Shown in pieces: positions 39,410-48,835 of a DNA stretch of 58,044 nucleotides. The DNA is from Zobellia amurskyensis (GTDB taxonomy: Bacteria; Bacteroidota; Bacteroidia; Flavobacteriales; Flavobacteriaceae): positions 1-58,044 of the forward strand of contig NZ_RCNR01000028.1 in NCBI RefSeq assembly GCF_009725985.1. The letters are read 5' to 3'. The translations under genes and the position numbers were made by a program. The notes under the pieces were generated by a model that saw only the letters and a list, made by a program, of their open reading frames with translations, was not told where the DNA came from and searched no databases. The first letter of the stretch is position 1; every line of letters starts with the position of its first letter.

Positions 39410-40357
39410 TTACGACATTTTAGCATTTTTTTGCAAGTTTAGGCCATTTAGAACATCCTGTATCTTCATTTTTCTCTTACCTGGCAACTGCATTTCCAAT
39501 ACGTTTATATAGCCGCCATCTACCCCAACTTTAAGTTCTTTTTTGCTTGTTTCTATTTCTCCTACGTTTAATTTATGGTCAGTATTTTCCTTCGCAGTAT
39601 CATATATTTTTACGAAAATCTTTTCTTCCCCATTCATTAAAGTTGTCCAAGCACCAGGGTAAGGGCTTAGTCCTCTTATATGGTTAAACACTTTGTCAAT
39701 AGATTTAGTCCAGTCTATTTCACAAGTATCCTTATGTATCTTATAAGCTTCCTTCAGCTTTTTAGAAGTAGGTTGGGCTATAGTTTTCACAGGACCTTTG
39801 GCTATGGCTTTTACGGTACTGACCACAAGATTGGCTCCCATGACCATCAATTTGTCATGTAATTCTCCTGCTGACATGTTTTCCCCTATATCCGTACGGT
39901 CCTGTAATATTATTTCTCCGGTATCTATTTTATCATCTATGAAAAAGGTGGTAACTCCTGTTTCCGTTTCTCCGTTGATTATGGCCCAGTTTATGGGTGC
40001 CGCACCTCTATAATCTGGTAAAAGGGAAGCGTGGAGGTTGAACGTCCCGTATTCGGGCATGGCCCATACTGCTTTTGGTAACATGCGAAAAGCAACTACA
40101 ATTTGAAGGTTGCCGTTCAGGGATTTCAATTCACTTAAAAAATCTTCATTTTTAAGATTGGTGGGTTGTAGTACTTTTAGGCCATTTTCTAGAGCGTATT
40201 TTTTTACGTGAGATTGTTGCAGGCTTCTACCTCTTCCAGCGGGCCTGTCCGGTGCGGTTATGATACCAACAACATTATAACTATGCTCTACTAGGGCTGC
40301 TAGAATGGTAGTTGCAAATTCTGGCGTTCCCATAAAGACGATACGTAAATCTTTCAT
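39410..40357 (-). CDS. fmt: methionyl-tRNA formyltransferase
   Basis: 315 residues: N-terminal Rossmann-like part RIVFMGTPEFATTILAAL, the loop DRPAGRGR, the catalytic region VVAFRMLPKAVW...GTFNLHASLLPDYRGAAPINWAIINGETETGVTTFFID (Asn, His, Asp), and the OB-type C-terminal domain (HIRGLSPYPGAWTTL). It formylates Met-tRNA(fMet) with 10-formyl-THF. It lies 38 bp downstream of RecQ on the same strand, a usual pair in Flavobacteriaceae. Confidence 0.97.
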   Translation of the reverse strand: MKDLRIVFMGTPEFATTILAALVEHSYNVVGIITAPDRPAGRGRSLQQSHVKKYALENGLKVLQPTNLKNEDFLSELKSLNGNLQIVVAFRMLPKAVWAMPEYGTFNLHASLLPDYRGAAPINWAIINGETETGVTTFFIDDKIDTGEIILQDRTDIGENMSAGELHDKLMVMGANLVVSTVKAIAKGPVKTIAQPTSKKLKEAYKIHKDTCEIDWTKSIDKVFNHIRGLSPYPGAWTTLMNGEEKIFVKIYDTAKENTDHKLNVGEIETSKKELKVGVDGGYINVLEMQLPGKRKMKIQDVLNGLNLQKNAKMS

Positions 40358-40395
40358 TGTGTTCTTCTATTTTTTAAATCGATATGAAATAAAAT

Positions 40396-42294
40396 CTATT
40401 TTATTCGATACTCATTTTTAGTATTAATTTCAATAGCGCCATCTTCCAACATTAGCTGCAAAGCTCTTAGAATTAGCGGCTCTTTATAGATCATAATGTT
40501 TGCAAGTGCTCTCGATGTATGCGGTGATTCCAATAGTAGGGTAGTAATTGCCTTTGAAACTTGATTGAATGTTGGTTTAGAGGTGTTTTGTTTTGCCAGA
40601 CAGACATCGCAAATGCCACAATCTTTCGTGTTTTTCTCTCCAAAGTATTCTAGGATCTGTTTGCTTCTACATTTCTTTGTATCCTTTATATAATCTATCA
40701 TTTGATAAACCTTCTCCGTTTTAACGCGGTTTTGCTCTTGTACTTTTTTGGCGAACACATTTATAGTTAGGTCATCCTCACGGGGAACGAGAAAAGTAAT
40801 TTCTAAATCACTTTGATGTGCTTCATAGGTTATAATATCATCTTTTTTTAGTTGATCTAAAATCTTGAAAATATATTGTTCTGAGGTGTTTGTTTTTTTG
40901 GCAATTAAACTAGGGTTGATTTTTGTCTCAAAATCAAAAATGCCACCATAGGTCCTTAAGATAGTTTGGATGATACTAGCAGTATCTTTGTGCAAGTCCA
41001 AATAATCGAAAATAGCATCCTTACCTGAAATGAATTGTACAATTGTTCTTTTTGAAAATGACTCCGATAATGAAACAACGGAGTTACGGTCTAGAATTTT
41101 GAGACCATTGTACGCCAAAAAAGAGTTTAAACTATAGGCCCTGACAAATTCATTAAAGTTGAATTGAAACGTTTCATTACTACCCTCGCCATATCCTATT
41201 CTAAAGTAGTTATTGAGTTTGTTGTATATTTTTTTAAGGAAAGCAGTATCTGGTAGAACGCTCAAAAACTGGTTCTTTAGTTGCTCCTCGTCATTTGGGT
41301 TGGTAATGAGCACTGCTTCTGCCGGTTGCCCATCACGCCCCGCTCTACCGGCTTCTTGATAGTAATTTTCAAGACAATCGGGTATTTGGTAATGGACAAC
41401 CAAAGAAACATCTGGTTTATCCACACCCATGCCAAAAGCATTGGTGGCTACCATAATCTGTATTTTGTTCGTCAACCAAAGGTCTAGTTTTTTCTCTTTC
41501 TCCTTTTTTGTTATTCCTCCATGAAAAAAAGTAGCACTACATCCTTTCGAATTCAAAAACTGAGCTAGCTCTACAGTACCTCTTCGTGTACCAACGTAAA
41601 CTATACCACTTTTTTTTATTTGAGAACATAACTGTGCCGATCTGTAGTGCTTATCCTGCTCCCATAAAATTTTAAATGCAATGTTTTTTCTAGCAAAGGA
41701 ATCGGTAACAATTACCGGCGCGGTTAAATGTAGACTTTCCACAATATCATCTGCAACCCTGTCGGTTGCGGTTGCGGTTAATGCCATGACCGGTGTTTGT
41801 GGAAGTAGCTTGCGTAGCTCCGCACATTCAAGATAAGCCGGTCTAAAGTCGTGTCCCCATTGGGAAATACAATGTGCCTCATCTATAGCTACAAGGTTGA
41901 CGTTCATCTGGCGAATTTTCTCTTGGACTAGTTCTTGCTGTAAGCGTTCTGGAGATAAATAAACAAATTTATATCCACCATATAAGCAGTTGTCAAGCAA
42001 ATCTATAAGCTCGTTAAAAGGAATGCCTCCTGTAAGGGCAATGGCTTTAATACCTTTTTTTTTGAGTCCTTCTACCTGATCTTGTATTAAGGCAATTAAA
42101 GGCGAGATTACAATGCACAAGCCTTCTTGTGCCATAGCAGGAACCTGAAAGCAGACAGATTTACCGCCACCAGTTGGTAGTAGAGCCAATACATCTCGCT
42201 TATCTAAAACAGCATCGATGATTTTTTTCTGGGAACCTTTAAAACTATCAAAGCCCCAATATTGCCGTAAAATGGATATCGGGTCCTCTTGCAT
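40396..42294 (-). CDS. recQ: ATP-dependent DNA helicase RecQ family
   Basis: 632 residues. Helicase motifs: LLPTGGGKSVCFQVPA (I), VISPLIALIQDQV (Ia), VAIDEAHCISQWGHDFRPAY (II, DEAH), ALTATATDRV (III), MVATNAFGMGVDKPDV (V) and YYQEAGRAGRDG (VI). The RecQ zinc site is CRSKQ...CGICDVC. The C-terminal part lacks an HRDC domain and instead has a short winged-helix-like end. It unwinds DNA 3' to 5' in recombination and fork repair. Stop and start of the neighbouring ATPase are two bases apart. Confidence 0.95.
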   Translation of the reverse strand: MQEDPISILRQYWGFDSFKGSQKKIIDAVLDKRDVLALLPTGGGKSVCFQVPAMAQEGLCIVISPLIALIQDQVEGLKKKGIKAIALTGGIPFNELIDLLDNCLYGGYKFVYLSPERLQQELVQEKIRQMNVNLVAIDEAHCISQWGHDFRPAYLECAELRKLLPQTPVMALTATATDRVADDIVESLHLTAPVIVTDSFARKNIAFKILWEQDKHYRSAQLCSQIKKSGIVYVGTRRGTVELAQFLNSKGCSATFFHGGITKKEKEKKLDLWLTNKIQIMVATNAFGMGVDKPDVSLVVHYQIPDCLENYYQEAGRAGRDGQPAEAVLITNPNDEEQLKNQFLSVLPDTAFLKKIYNKLNNYFRIGYGEGSNETFQFNFNEFVRAYSLNSFLAYNGLKILDRNSVVSLSESFSKRTIVQFISGKDAIFDYLDLHKDTASIIQTILRTYGGIFDFETKINPSLIAKKTNTSEQYIFKILDQLKKDDIITYEAHQSDLEITFLVPREDDLTINVFAKKVQEQNRVKTEKVYQMIDYIKDTKKCRSKQILEYFGEKNTKDCGICDVCLAKQNTSKPTFNQVSKAITTLLLESPHTSRALANIMIYKEPLILRALQLMLEDGAIEINTKNEYRIK

Positions 42295-42296
42295 TA

Positions 42297-42875
42297 TTAT
42301 AGGTTTAGCAGTTCTAAAATAAAGCTTGTACGTTCTTCAATACTCCCTTTTGGCACTATAGTTATGGGGTAACCTACTTGTTCGTAAGTAGTCTTAAGAT
42401 GCTCGTAGATGCGCTCTGCTTCTTCAAAAGATTCAAAACGTTCGTTGTCTACTACGTGAATCTCCTTCCAAGGTGGCATCAATAGAATTTGGTCATATCT
42501 GTAAGTGTAACAGGGTTGCTCAAATTCCTCACTATATTCTTGTCCAAAACAACTCATGTAAGCATGGACATCCGGTATTCCACGATCAAAAAAGACTATG
42601 TTTCCGGTAATGTGTTCCGCATCTAAATATTGTTTGATTCTACCATCTAAAAGATTTTGATTAAACTTTTTAGGGTCTTTTACCGAAACAATAGGGTTAA
42701 CGGCAAAATTATTTGCATTTTCCTCATTCTTTTCCAATGAAGTCATGCTTCGGATAAGCTCGTGTACGCACGGAAAACCTTTTTTCTCAAGATTTTCAAT
42801 TACGGATGTTTTGCCTGTACTGGGGCCGCCTGTAATAACTACTTTTTTATGATCCAATAGATAGTTGTTGTTCAT
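42297..42875 (-). CDS. AAA/NTPase-like P-loop protein, NadR-type fold
   Basis: About 192 residues from the ATG at 42873-42875; the longer frame would overlap the divergent DUF493 gene. Walker A is VVITGGPSTGKTSVIENL, then GFPCVHELIRSM, NIVFFDRGIPDVHAYMSCFG (Walker B-like) and LLMPPWKEIHVVDNERFESFEEAERIYEHL. This matches the small AAA_28 NTPases related to the NadR kinase domain. Substrate unknown. It precedes recQ by two bases in one operon. Confidence 0.88.
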   Translation of the reverse strand: MNNNYLLDHKKVVITGGPSTGKTSVIENLEKKGFPCVHELIRSMTSLEKNEENANNFAVNPIVSVKDPKKFNQNLLDGRIKQYLDAEHITGNIVFFDRGIPDVHAYMSCFGQEYSEEFEQPCYTYRYDQILLMPPWKEIHVVDNERFESFEEAERIYEHLKTTYEQVGYPITIVPKGSIEERTSFILELLNL

Positions 42876-42922
42876 GCAAAAGTAATCATTCCCCAATGAT
42901 TTTAAAATTGAACGTTTACTGC

Positions 42923-42930
42923 TATCTTTG
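42923..42930 (+). promoter_or_regulatory. -7 element upstream of the DUF493 gene
   Basis: TATCTTTG fits TAnnTTTG, 14 bp before the ATG at 42945, implying a very short leader. No clean TTG at the standard distance. Confidence 0.4.
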
Positions 42931-42944
42931 TAAAAAACGGAAAC

Positions 42945-43232
42945 ATGGAAAATGAATCTCCTGAAGAGTTTTACAAACACCTACGTAAACAACTAGAAGA
43001 AACTTCTACTTGGCCTACTAATTATCTATATAAGTTTATAGTAAAAACCGATCCTGATAAAATAAAGAACATTCACGAAATCTTTGATAACACAGGTGCG
43101 GTCATACAATTAAAGAAATCCAAGAACGGAAAATATACCAGTGTTTCTATCACGGTAGACATGAAAAACCCTGATGCGGTAATCCAGAAATACCAAGAAG
43201 TGGGCAAGGTTGAAGGGGTTATCTCTCTATAA
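42945..43232 (+). CDS. DUF493 family protein (YbeD-like)
   Basis: 95 residues of an alpha-beta sandwich: EEFYKHLRKQLEETSTWPTNYLYKFIVKTDPDKIKNIHEIFDN, GKYTSVSITVDMKNPDAVIQKYQEVGKVEGVISL, the known pattern of DUF493/YbeD. A regulatory, ACT-like role is suspected in the literature but not settled. It is divergent from the P-loop ATPase gene with a 69-bp gap that must hold both promoters. Confidence 0.93.
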   Translation: MENESPEEFYKHLRKQLEETSTWPTNYLYKFIVKTDPDKIKNIHEIFDNTGAVIQLKKSKNGKYTSVSITVDMKNPDAVIQKYQEVGKVEGVISL

Positions 43233-43314
43233 ATAGTATTTGAGCCATAATTTTCTTAATTTGCAGACGTTATAAGAACACTTCCTTATTTATTTTTAAG
43301 CAAAATTTTTCAAT

Positions 43315-43971
43315 TTGAATTTAGTAGAAAACCTAGAATATAACACGGAAAGGTCAAAATTGATCATTCCCGAATACGGGCGTCATTTTCAGAAAATGGT
43401 AGACCATGCCATTTCAATTGAGGATGATGAAGAAAGAAACAAAGTAGCCCAAGCTATTATCAGTGTTATGGGTAATATTCAGCCGCATTTAAGAGATGTG
43501 CCTGATTTTCAGCATAAACTGTGGGATCAGTTGTTTATTATGTCCGATTTTAAATTGGATGTCAAATCACCTTTTCCTATTACTAGCAAAGAGGTCTTAA
43601 GAAAGCGTCCAGATTCTTTGGAGTATCCTCAAAATTTCCCAAAATATCGTTTCTACGGGAACAATATTAAGAGAATGATTGATGTTGCGGTAAAATGGGA
43701 AAAAGGAGATATGCGTGATGGACTTGAATATGCCATTGCCAATCATATGAAAAAGTGTTATCTAAACTGGAATAAAGACACGGTAGATGATAAAGCAATT
43801 TTTAAACATCTTCTTGAACTTAGTGATGGTCAAATAGATTTGACAGGAGAGAGTCTTACCGATAGCGGTCAGTTCTTAAAGAACCGGGTAGCGAAAACTC
43901 CTAGAAACAACAATACAGGAAAGAAAAATAACCAACGTAACAATAACAATCGCGGTAAAAAGCGATATTAA
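43315..43971 (+). CDS. DUF4290 family protein
   Basis: 218 residues from a TTG (43315) that follows the usual family start NLVENLEYNTERSKLIIPEYGRHFQKMVDHAI. Conserved parts are QPHLRDVPDFQHKLWDQLFIMSDFKLDV, FPKYRFYGNNIKRMIDVAVKWEKGD and HMKKCYLNWNKD. The tail is a low-complexity, Asn/Lys/Arg-rich stretch that could bind RNA. The family is specific to Bacteroidota and nearly always precedes murA, 16 bp away here. Function unknown. Confidence 0.93.
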   Translation: MNLVENLEYNTERSKLIIPEYGRHFQKMVDHAISIEDDEERNKVAQAIISVMGNIQPHLRDVPDFQHKLWDQLFIMSDFKLDVKSPFPITSKEVLRKRPDSLEYPQNFPKYRFYGNNIKRMIDVAVKWEKGDMRDGLEYAIANHMKKCYLNWNKDTVDDKAIFKHLLELSDGQIDLTGESLTDSGQFLKNRVAKTPRNNNTGKKNNQRNNNNRGKKRY

Positions 43972-43987
43972 TACTCCTCAATCTTAC

Positions 43988-45295
43988 ATGGGTACCTTTA
44001 AAATTGAAGGCGGTCACCAACTTTCTGGTGAGATAACGCCACAAGGCGCTAAAAATGAAGCCTTACAGATTCTCTGTGCCGTATTACTTACTAATGAAAC
44101 GGTTACCATAAACAACATTCCTAACATCGTAGATGTCAATAAGCTAATCGCACTGCTTGAAGATTTGGGTGTAAAAATCCAGAAAAAAGCAAAAGGTTCA
44201 TATAGCTTTAAAGCAGACGATATCAACCTAGACTACCTACAGTCAGACCAATTTAAAGAAGATGGTCGCGGACTTAGAGGGTCAATTATGTTGGTAGGTC
44301 CTTTATTGGCGCGTTTTGGAAAAGGGTACATCCCTAAACCGGGTGGCGACAAAATTGGACGTAGACGTTTAGATACTCACTTTGAAGGATTCATAAAATT
44401 AGGAGCCAAGTTTAGATATAACAAAGAAGAATATTTCTACGGTGTTGAAGCTAAAAAACTAAAAGGCACCTATATGTTACTGGATGAGGCGTCTGTAACA
44501 GGTACTGCCAATATTCTTATGGCGGCCGTTTTAGCCGAGGGTAAAACAACTATTTACAATGCAGCGTGTGAGCCTTATTTGCAGCAGTTATGTAAAATGT
44601 TAAACCGTATGGGCGCTAAAATTACTGGTGTTGGTTCTAACTTATTGGAAATTGAAGGTGTTGATTCCCTAGGAGGAACAGAACACAGAATGCTTCCTGA
44701 TATGATTGAAATTGGTAGCTGGATCGGTCTTGCTGCTATGACTAAAAGTGAGCTTACTATTAAAAATGTAAGTTGGAACGATTTAGGACAGATACCAACT
44801 GTATTTAGAAAGCTAGGTATTACTGTAGAAAGAAAAGGGGATGATATTTTTATTCCAAAACACACCAACGGATATGAGATACAGAACTTTATAGATGGTT
44901 CTATTCTTACTATTGCCGATGCACCGTGGCCAGGTCTTACACCAGATTTATTGAGTATTATTCTTGTAGTGGCAACTCAGGCAAAAGGTGAGGTTCTTAT
45001 TCATCAAAAGATGTTTGAAAGCCGTTTGTTCTTTGTGGACAAACTTATTGATATGGGAGCAAAGATTATTCTTTGTGATCCGCACCGTGCTACGGTAATC
45101 GGGCACGATTTTAAATCTACCTTGAAGGCTACAACAATGGTTTCGCCAGATATTAGAGCAGGAGTTTCTTTGTTAATAGCGGCCTTATCCGCAAAAGGGA
45201 CATCTACAATTCATAATATTGAGCAAATCGATCGTGGGTATGAAGATATTGACACACGTTTGCAAGCTATTGGCGCTAAGATTACCCGAGTGTAA
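43988..45295 (+). CDS. murA: UDP-N-acetylglucosamine 1-carboxyvinyltransferase (Asp-variant MurA)
   Basis: 435 residues with the double EPT-domain fold: GGHQLSGEITPQGAKNEALQILCAVLL (substrate Lys-Asn), RGSIMLVGPLLARFG, and repeated inside-out alpha-beta units. The active-site loop reads KPGGDKIGRRRLDTH, with Asp121 where Escherichia MurA has Cys115. Asp at this place is known to keep activity and to give fosfomycin insensitivity. The enzyme does the first committed step of peptidoglycan synthesis in the cytoplasm. It follows DUF4290 and precedes a small acetyltransferase in one transcript. Confidence 0.96.
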   Translation: MGTFKIEGGHQLSGEITPQGAKNEALQILCAVLLTNETVTINNIPNIVDVNKLIALLEDLGVKIQKKAKGSYSFKADDINLDYLQSDQFKEDGRGLRGSIMLVGPLLARFGKGYIPKPGGDKIGRRRLDTHFEGFIKLGAKFRYNKEEYFYGVEAKKLKGTYMLLDEASVTGTANILMAAVLAEGKTTIYNAACEPYLQQLCKMLNRMGAKITGVGSNLLEIEGVDSLGGTEHRMLPDMIEIGSWIGLAAMTKSELTIKNVSWNDLGQIPTVFRKLGITVERKGDDIFIPKHTNGYEIQNFIDGSILTIADAPWPGLTPDLLSIILVVATQAKGEVLIHQKMFESRLFFVDKLIDMGAKIILCDPHRATVIGHDFKSTLKATTMVSPDIRAGVSLLIAALSAKGTSTIHNIEQIDRGYEDIDTRLQAIGAKITRV

Positions 45296-45322
45296 CTGAT
45301 GTAAGGCTATTAAAAGTTTCCT

Positions 45323-45643
45323 ATGGCGAAAAGAGATTTTACCAACATACCGCTTGTAAATAAGAAAGGTGAAAAAGGTAGGTTTGAGATAGATATTGAC
45401 GGCCAAATCGCTTTTATGGAATATATGGTATCAAAGCAGAATATCATTTATTTGACACATACGGAAGTTCCACCCTCATTAGGTGGACAAGGTGTAGGTA
45501 GTGGTTTAGTTTCTAAAGTACTTCAGTTTATAAAGGAGAGTGATATGAAAATGGCACCTTTATGTCCATTTGTAGCTGCTTATATTAAACGTCATCCAGA
45601 AGCTGGTGAAGCTATTCTAGCAGAGGGATACTCTATTGGATAA
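45323..45643 (+). CDS. GNAT family N-acetyltransferase, YjdJ/NATD1-like
   Basis: 106 residues: GRFEIDIDGQIAFMEYMVSKQNIIYLTHTEVPPSLGGQGVGSGLVSKVLQFIKES, with the acetyl-CoA loop GGQGVGSGL, and the end APLCPFVAAYIKRHPE, the hallmark of this compact GNAT group (Gcn5-related, found from bacteria to NATD1). Substrate unknown. It is 27 bp after murA and closes the plus-strand transcript before the terminator. Confidence 0.93.
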   Translation: MAKRDFTNIPLVNKKGEKGRFEIDIDGQIAFMEYMVSKQNIIYLTHTEVPPSLGGQGVGSGLVSKVLQFIKESDMKMAPLCPFVAAYIKRHPEAGEAILAEGYSIG

Positions 45644-45666
45644 GTAACAGAATATAACAATAAAGT

Positions 45667-45690
45667 AAAAGAGGCCAATTGGCCTCTTTT
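45667..45690. terminator. bidirectional terminator
   Basis: AAAAGAGGCC / GGCCTCTTTT perfect 10-bp stem, AATT loop, between the convergent GNAT and VOC genes; T-tract on both strands. Confidence 0.9.
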
Positions 45691-45697
45691 ATGTTTT

Positions 45698-46147
45698 CTA
45701 GTGTTTTGCGGTATTAATTTCTATCCAATATTTATCCGGATCTTGAAGATAAATTTGTCGTACACCATCTGTACGTAGAGTAACTGAATTTTCTTTACCG
45801 GGCCAATCCCAGTAAGGAATATTATTCTTTTCAAGATGTGCGATCATACCATCTAAATCTTGTGTGGAAAGACATAAATGCATTGACTTGTTTTTCTCAA
45901 AAGGAGCAAATTCCTTCTCAATAAGATGAATTTGAGAATTTCCGCTTACCACAAACCAACGAAAACCAGGTTTTAAATCTGGATGAGGAGTTTCTTCCAG
46001 TTTCAGGATATTGGCATAGAAATCTGCGCTCACATCAGAATCCTCAACCACTAAAGCAAAATGGTCAATTTTAAAATCAAAGGTCTGAGCTTGAACGAGC
46101 AGGGTAGTGCTGGTTATAAAAAAGAATGCAAGTACTAATTTTTTCAT
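45698..46147 (-). CDS. secreted VOC (glyoxalase/bleomycin resistance) family protein
   Basis: About 149 residues from the ATG at 46145-46147; the longer frame lacks a signal peptide at its head. The chosen start gives KKLVLAFFFITSTTLLVQAQ as signal peptide. The VOC domain has FKIDHFALVVEDSDVSADFYANIL, FVVSGNSQIHLIEKE, MHLCLSTQDLDGMIAHL and IYLQDPDKYWIEIN, keeping a His/Glu metal set. A periplasmic VOC protein is unusual but common in Flavobacteriaceae; substrate unknown. It is transcribed alone. Confidence 0.88.
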   Translation of the reverse strand: MKKLVLAFFFITSTTLLVQAQTFDFKIDHFALVVEDSDVSADFYANILKLEETPHPDLKPGFRWFVVSGNSQIHLIEKEFAPFEKNKSMHLCLSTQDLDGMIAHLEKNNIPYWDWPGKENSVTLRTDGVRQIYLQDPDKYWIEINTAKH

Positions 46148-46458
46148 GTGGTCTGGAATAGTATTGATTTTATACAATGCAGCCTTAACGCTGTATTTTA
46201 GAGGCGTAAGATACAAAAGCATTTTAAATGAAAGAGACGGTAATATGTTCTTACCCACTATTTATCAATTTAAACATGCGTGCAGAAATTTAATTGGTTG
46301 TGATTTTTTATATAGTCTAATAAAAAGTAGGTAGTTGGTCGAGTTTATTGACCATAGTTAAGCTAAAGACAATAATTAGGGGTGATTTTAGTTTATATCG
46401 AACCTACTTAACTTTTTTGTTTTTTTTGAAAAGTATTAACGATTTAATTTTTGCCCCA

Positions 46459-47508
46459 ATGAAAAATCTTAACCAACTACTCTCCGCAGGTATTATATTA
46501 CTACTATTATCTAGTTGTGTATCAACAAATAAACTAACAATGGGTGCTACTCAGCCAGCCCGTATTAGCTTGCCGTCAAATGCGGTACGCATTGGTTTAA
46601 TCAATAGAAGTATCCCATCCGAAGAAAATAAAGTAGTTGATAAAATAGATAAGATTCTTTCCTTAGAAGGACTTAATTTAGATAAGGAAGGCGCAGAATC
46701 TGCTGTTACTGGACTTTTTGATGAGCTTACTCGTAATGAGCGTTTTGAGACCATTACAATAATTAATGATACGGACATTCAAAGAAAAGGCCTGGGTATT
46801 TTTCCTGCGGCCCTAAATTGGCAGGCAGTTCAAGAAATTTGCGATGCTAATGATGTGGACGTACTATTTTCACTAGAATTTTATGATACGGATACGCAAG
46901 TAGATTATGAACTTACAACGGTTACCATTCCTAATGATTTGGGTATTAAGGCTTCATTACCAGGACATAAAGTTACACTTAACACAGCGATTAAAAACGG
47001 ATGGCGAGTTTATGACCCCCAGAATAAATTAATATTAGACGAATACACCAATCACAATCGTATAACATCTATTGGGTCAGGTATTAACCCTATGAAGGCT
47101 GTTGAGGCGGTAATAGGGAGAAAGGAAGCCGTTATTCAACGCAGTAGCAATATTGGTAATTCGTATGGTTATGATGTGCGTCCATTGACAAAAAGAGTTT
47201 CTAGGGATTACTTTGTTAAGGGCACAGAAAATTTTGTAATTGCAAAAAGACGTGCTCAGACAGGAGACTGGGATGGTGCTGCTGCACTATGGGAAAAAGA
47301 AGTAGCTAATCCGGATAGCAAAATTGCTGGTAGGGCATGTTATAATATGGCCATCATAAATGAAATTAACGGAGATTTGGAAAAAGCAATGGAGTGGGCC
47401 TCTAAGTCTTATACAGATTATAATAATGACGAAGCTTTACGATATGTAAACATTCTTAAATATCGTATGAATGAGAAACGTCAATTAGAGCGACAACTTT
47501 CTCGCTAG
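46459..47508 (+). CDS. DUF6340 family lipoprotein
   Basis: About 349 residues from the ATG at 46459, which gives the lipobox LLLLSSCVST (Cys about 19). The central region (RIGLINRSIPSEENKVVDKIDKILSLEG, FDELTRNERFETITI, NDVDVLFSLEFYDTDTQVDYE) and the C-terminal TPR-like part (KRRAQTGDWDGAAALWEKEVANPDSKIAGRACYNMAIINEINGDLEKAMEWA) match DUF6340. These are outer-membrane lipoproteins of unknown role in Bacteroidota. It is convergent with the photolyase gene, 13 bp apart, with no terminator visible between. Confidence 0.9.
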   Translation: MKNLNQLLSAGIILLLLSSCVSTNKLTMGATQPARISLPSNAVRIGLINRSIPSEENKVVDKIDKILSLEGLNLDKEGAESAVTGLFDELTRNERFETITIINDTDIQRKGLGIFPAALNWQAVQEICDANDVDVLFSLEFYDTDTQVDYELTTVTIPNDLGIKASLPGHKVTLNTAIKNGWRVYDPQNKLILDEYTNHNRITSIGSGINPMKAVEAVIGRKEAVIQRSSNIGNSYGYDVRPLTKRVSRDYFVKGTENFVIAKRRAQTGDWDGAAALWEKEVANPDSKIAGRACYNMAIINEINGDLEKAMEWASKSYTDYNNDEALRYVNILKYRMNEKRQLERQLSR

Positions 47509-47521
47509 TTTCAAAATAATT

Positions 47522-48832
47522 TTAGCCTAGAGCTTCTTTATAAGTAGATAAGCATCGTTCTCGAGCTTCTTTATGGTCTACCATTTTATTAACGTAATTA
47601 TCGGTATCATGCTCGGGAACCCATTTTAATATGTACTTTTTGTCTTTATCAAATTTATCTACTTGAGTCATTGGATTAAAAATGCGAAAGTATGGAGCGG
47701 CATCAACACCACTACCGGCGGCCCATTGCCAGTTACCTACATTACTACTCATTTCGTAATCCAACAATTTTTCAGCAAAATAAGCTTCGCCCCATCGCCA
47801 ATCTATAAGTAAATGCTTGCAAAGAAAACTAGCGACCAACATACGTACGCGATTGTGCATATAACCTGTTTCATTGAGTTCGCGCATTCCTGCATCTACT
47901 AGTTTATAGCCTGTGTTTCCCTCTTTCCATTTTTCAAATTCCTCTTCATTGTTCCTCCAACTAATACGGTCGTATTTTTTCTTGAATGCTTCGTTTACTG
48001 TTCTAGGGTAGTGCCAAAGAATTTGCATGAAAAACTCCCGCCAGATAAGTTCACTCCAAAACACTTCATTTTTTTCTGCAATGGCCTTCTTCATCATTTT
48101 TCGAATGGAAACGGTACCAAAGCGTAAATGAGGGCCTAATAAAGAAGTACCATTTTTAATTGCCGGGTAATTTCTGGTATTCTCGTAATTATCTATTAGG
48201 GTAGGTGTTGCTGTATAATCGGGAACTTTTATAGAAGATGTTTCAAAACCAATGTCCGACAATGAAAGATTTGGTAATCTACTATTTTGGATTAAGTTAT
48301 CTCTATATTGACTTGTGTAATGAATGGTTAATTGGTTATTTGGATTGAAGTTTTCTTTCCATTTGTTTTTATAAGGGGTGTACACGATGTAAGGTGTACC
48401 GTCAGCTTTAAGAATATCATCTTTTTCAAAAATGACCTCATCCTTGAAAGTGTGAAAAGAGACCTCATTTTTCTCTAGAAGATTTTTAATTTCTTCGTCA
48501 CGTTTTTTAGCGTAGGGTTCATAATCATGATTCGTATAAACGGCATCAATAGTATATTCTTCCAATAAATTTTTAAATATAGATGCTGCTTTACCATGAT
48601 AAATTCCAATTGAGCTATGGTTTTCCTTTTGAAGTGTATCTCGCATTTTTTGCAAGTTTTCAAAAATAAATGTCACGCGTGCATCATCCTTGGGAAGATT
48701 TTCAAGAATTTCAGAATCAAAAATGAAAATGGGCAGTACTTTGGAATCACCTTTAAGGGCCTCAAGAAAACCAATGTTATCATCTAAGCGTAAATCTCTT
48801 CTGAACCAAAAAACGGATATTTTATCTGACAT
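47522..48832 (-). CDS. deoxyribodipyrimidine photolyase/cryptochrome
   Basis: 436 residues. N-terminal antenna domain begins ISVFWFRRDLRLDDNIGFLEAL. The FAD-binding domain shows LLGPHLRFGTVSIRKM, FWSELIWREFFMQILWHYP, AGMRELNETGYMHNRVRMLVASFLCKHLLIDWRWGEAYF and NVGNWQWAAGSGVDAAPYFRIFNP, which are class I CPD photolyase motifs. It uses blue light to split pyrimidine dimers. It is the last gene of an operon with an SDR and an SRPBCC protein, a frequent light-induced set in Flavobacteriaceae. Confidence 0.93.
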   Translation of the reverse strand: MSDKISVFWFRRDLRLDDNIGFLEALKGDSKVLPIFIFDSEILENLPKDDARVTFIFENLQKMRDTLQKENHSSIGIYHGKAASIFKNLLEEYTIDAVYTNHDYEPYAKKRDEEIKNLLEKNEVSFHTFKDEVIFEKDDILKADGTPYIVYTPYKNKWKENFNPNNQLTIHYTSQYRDNLIQNSRLPNLSLSDIGFETSSIKVPDYTATPTLIDNYENTRNYPAIKNGTSLLGPHLRFGTVSIRKMMKKAIAEKNEVFWSELIWREFFMQILWHYPRTVNEAFKKKYDRISWRNNEEEFEKWKEGNTGYKLVDAGMRELNETGYMHNRVRMLVASFLCKHLLIDWRWGEAYFAEKLLDYEMSSNVGNWQWAAGSGVDAAPYFRIFNPMTQVDKFDKDKKYILKWVPEHDTDNYVNKMVDHKEARERCLSTYKEALG

Positions 48833-48835
48833 AAA

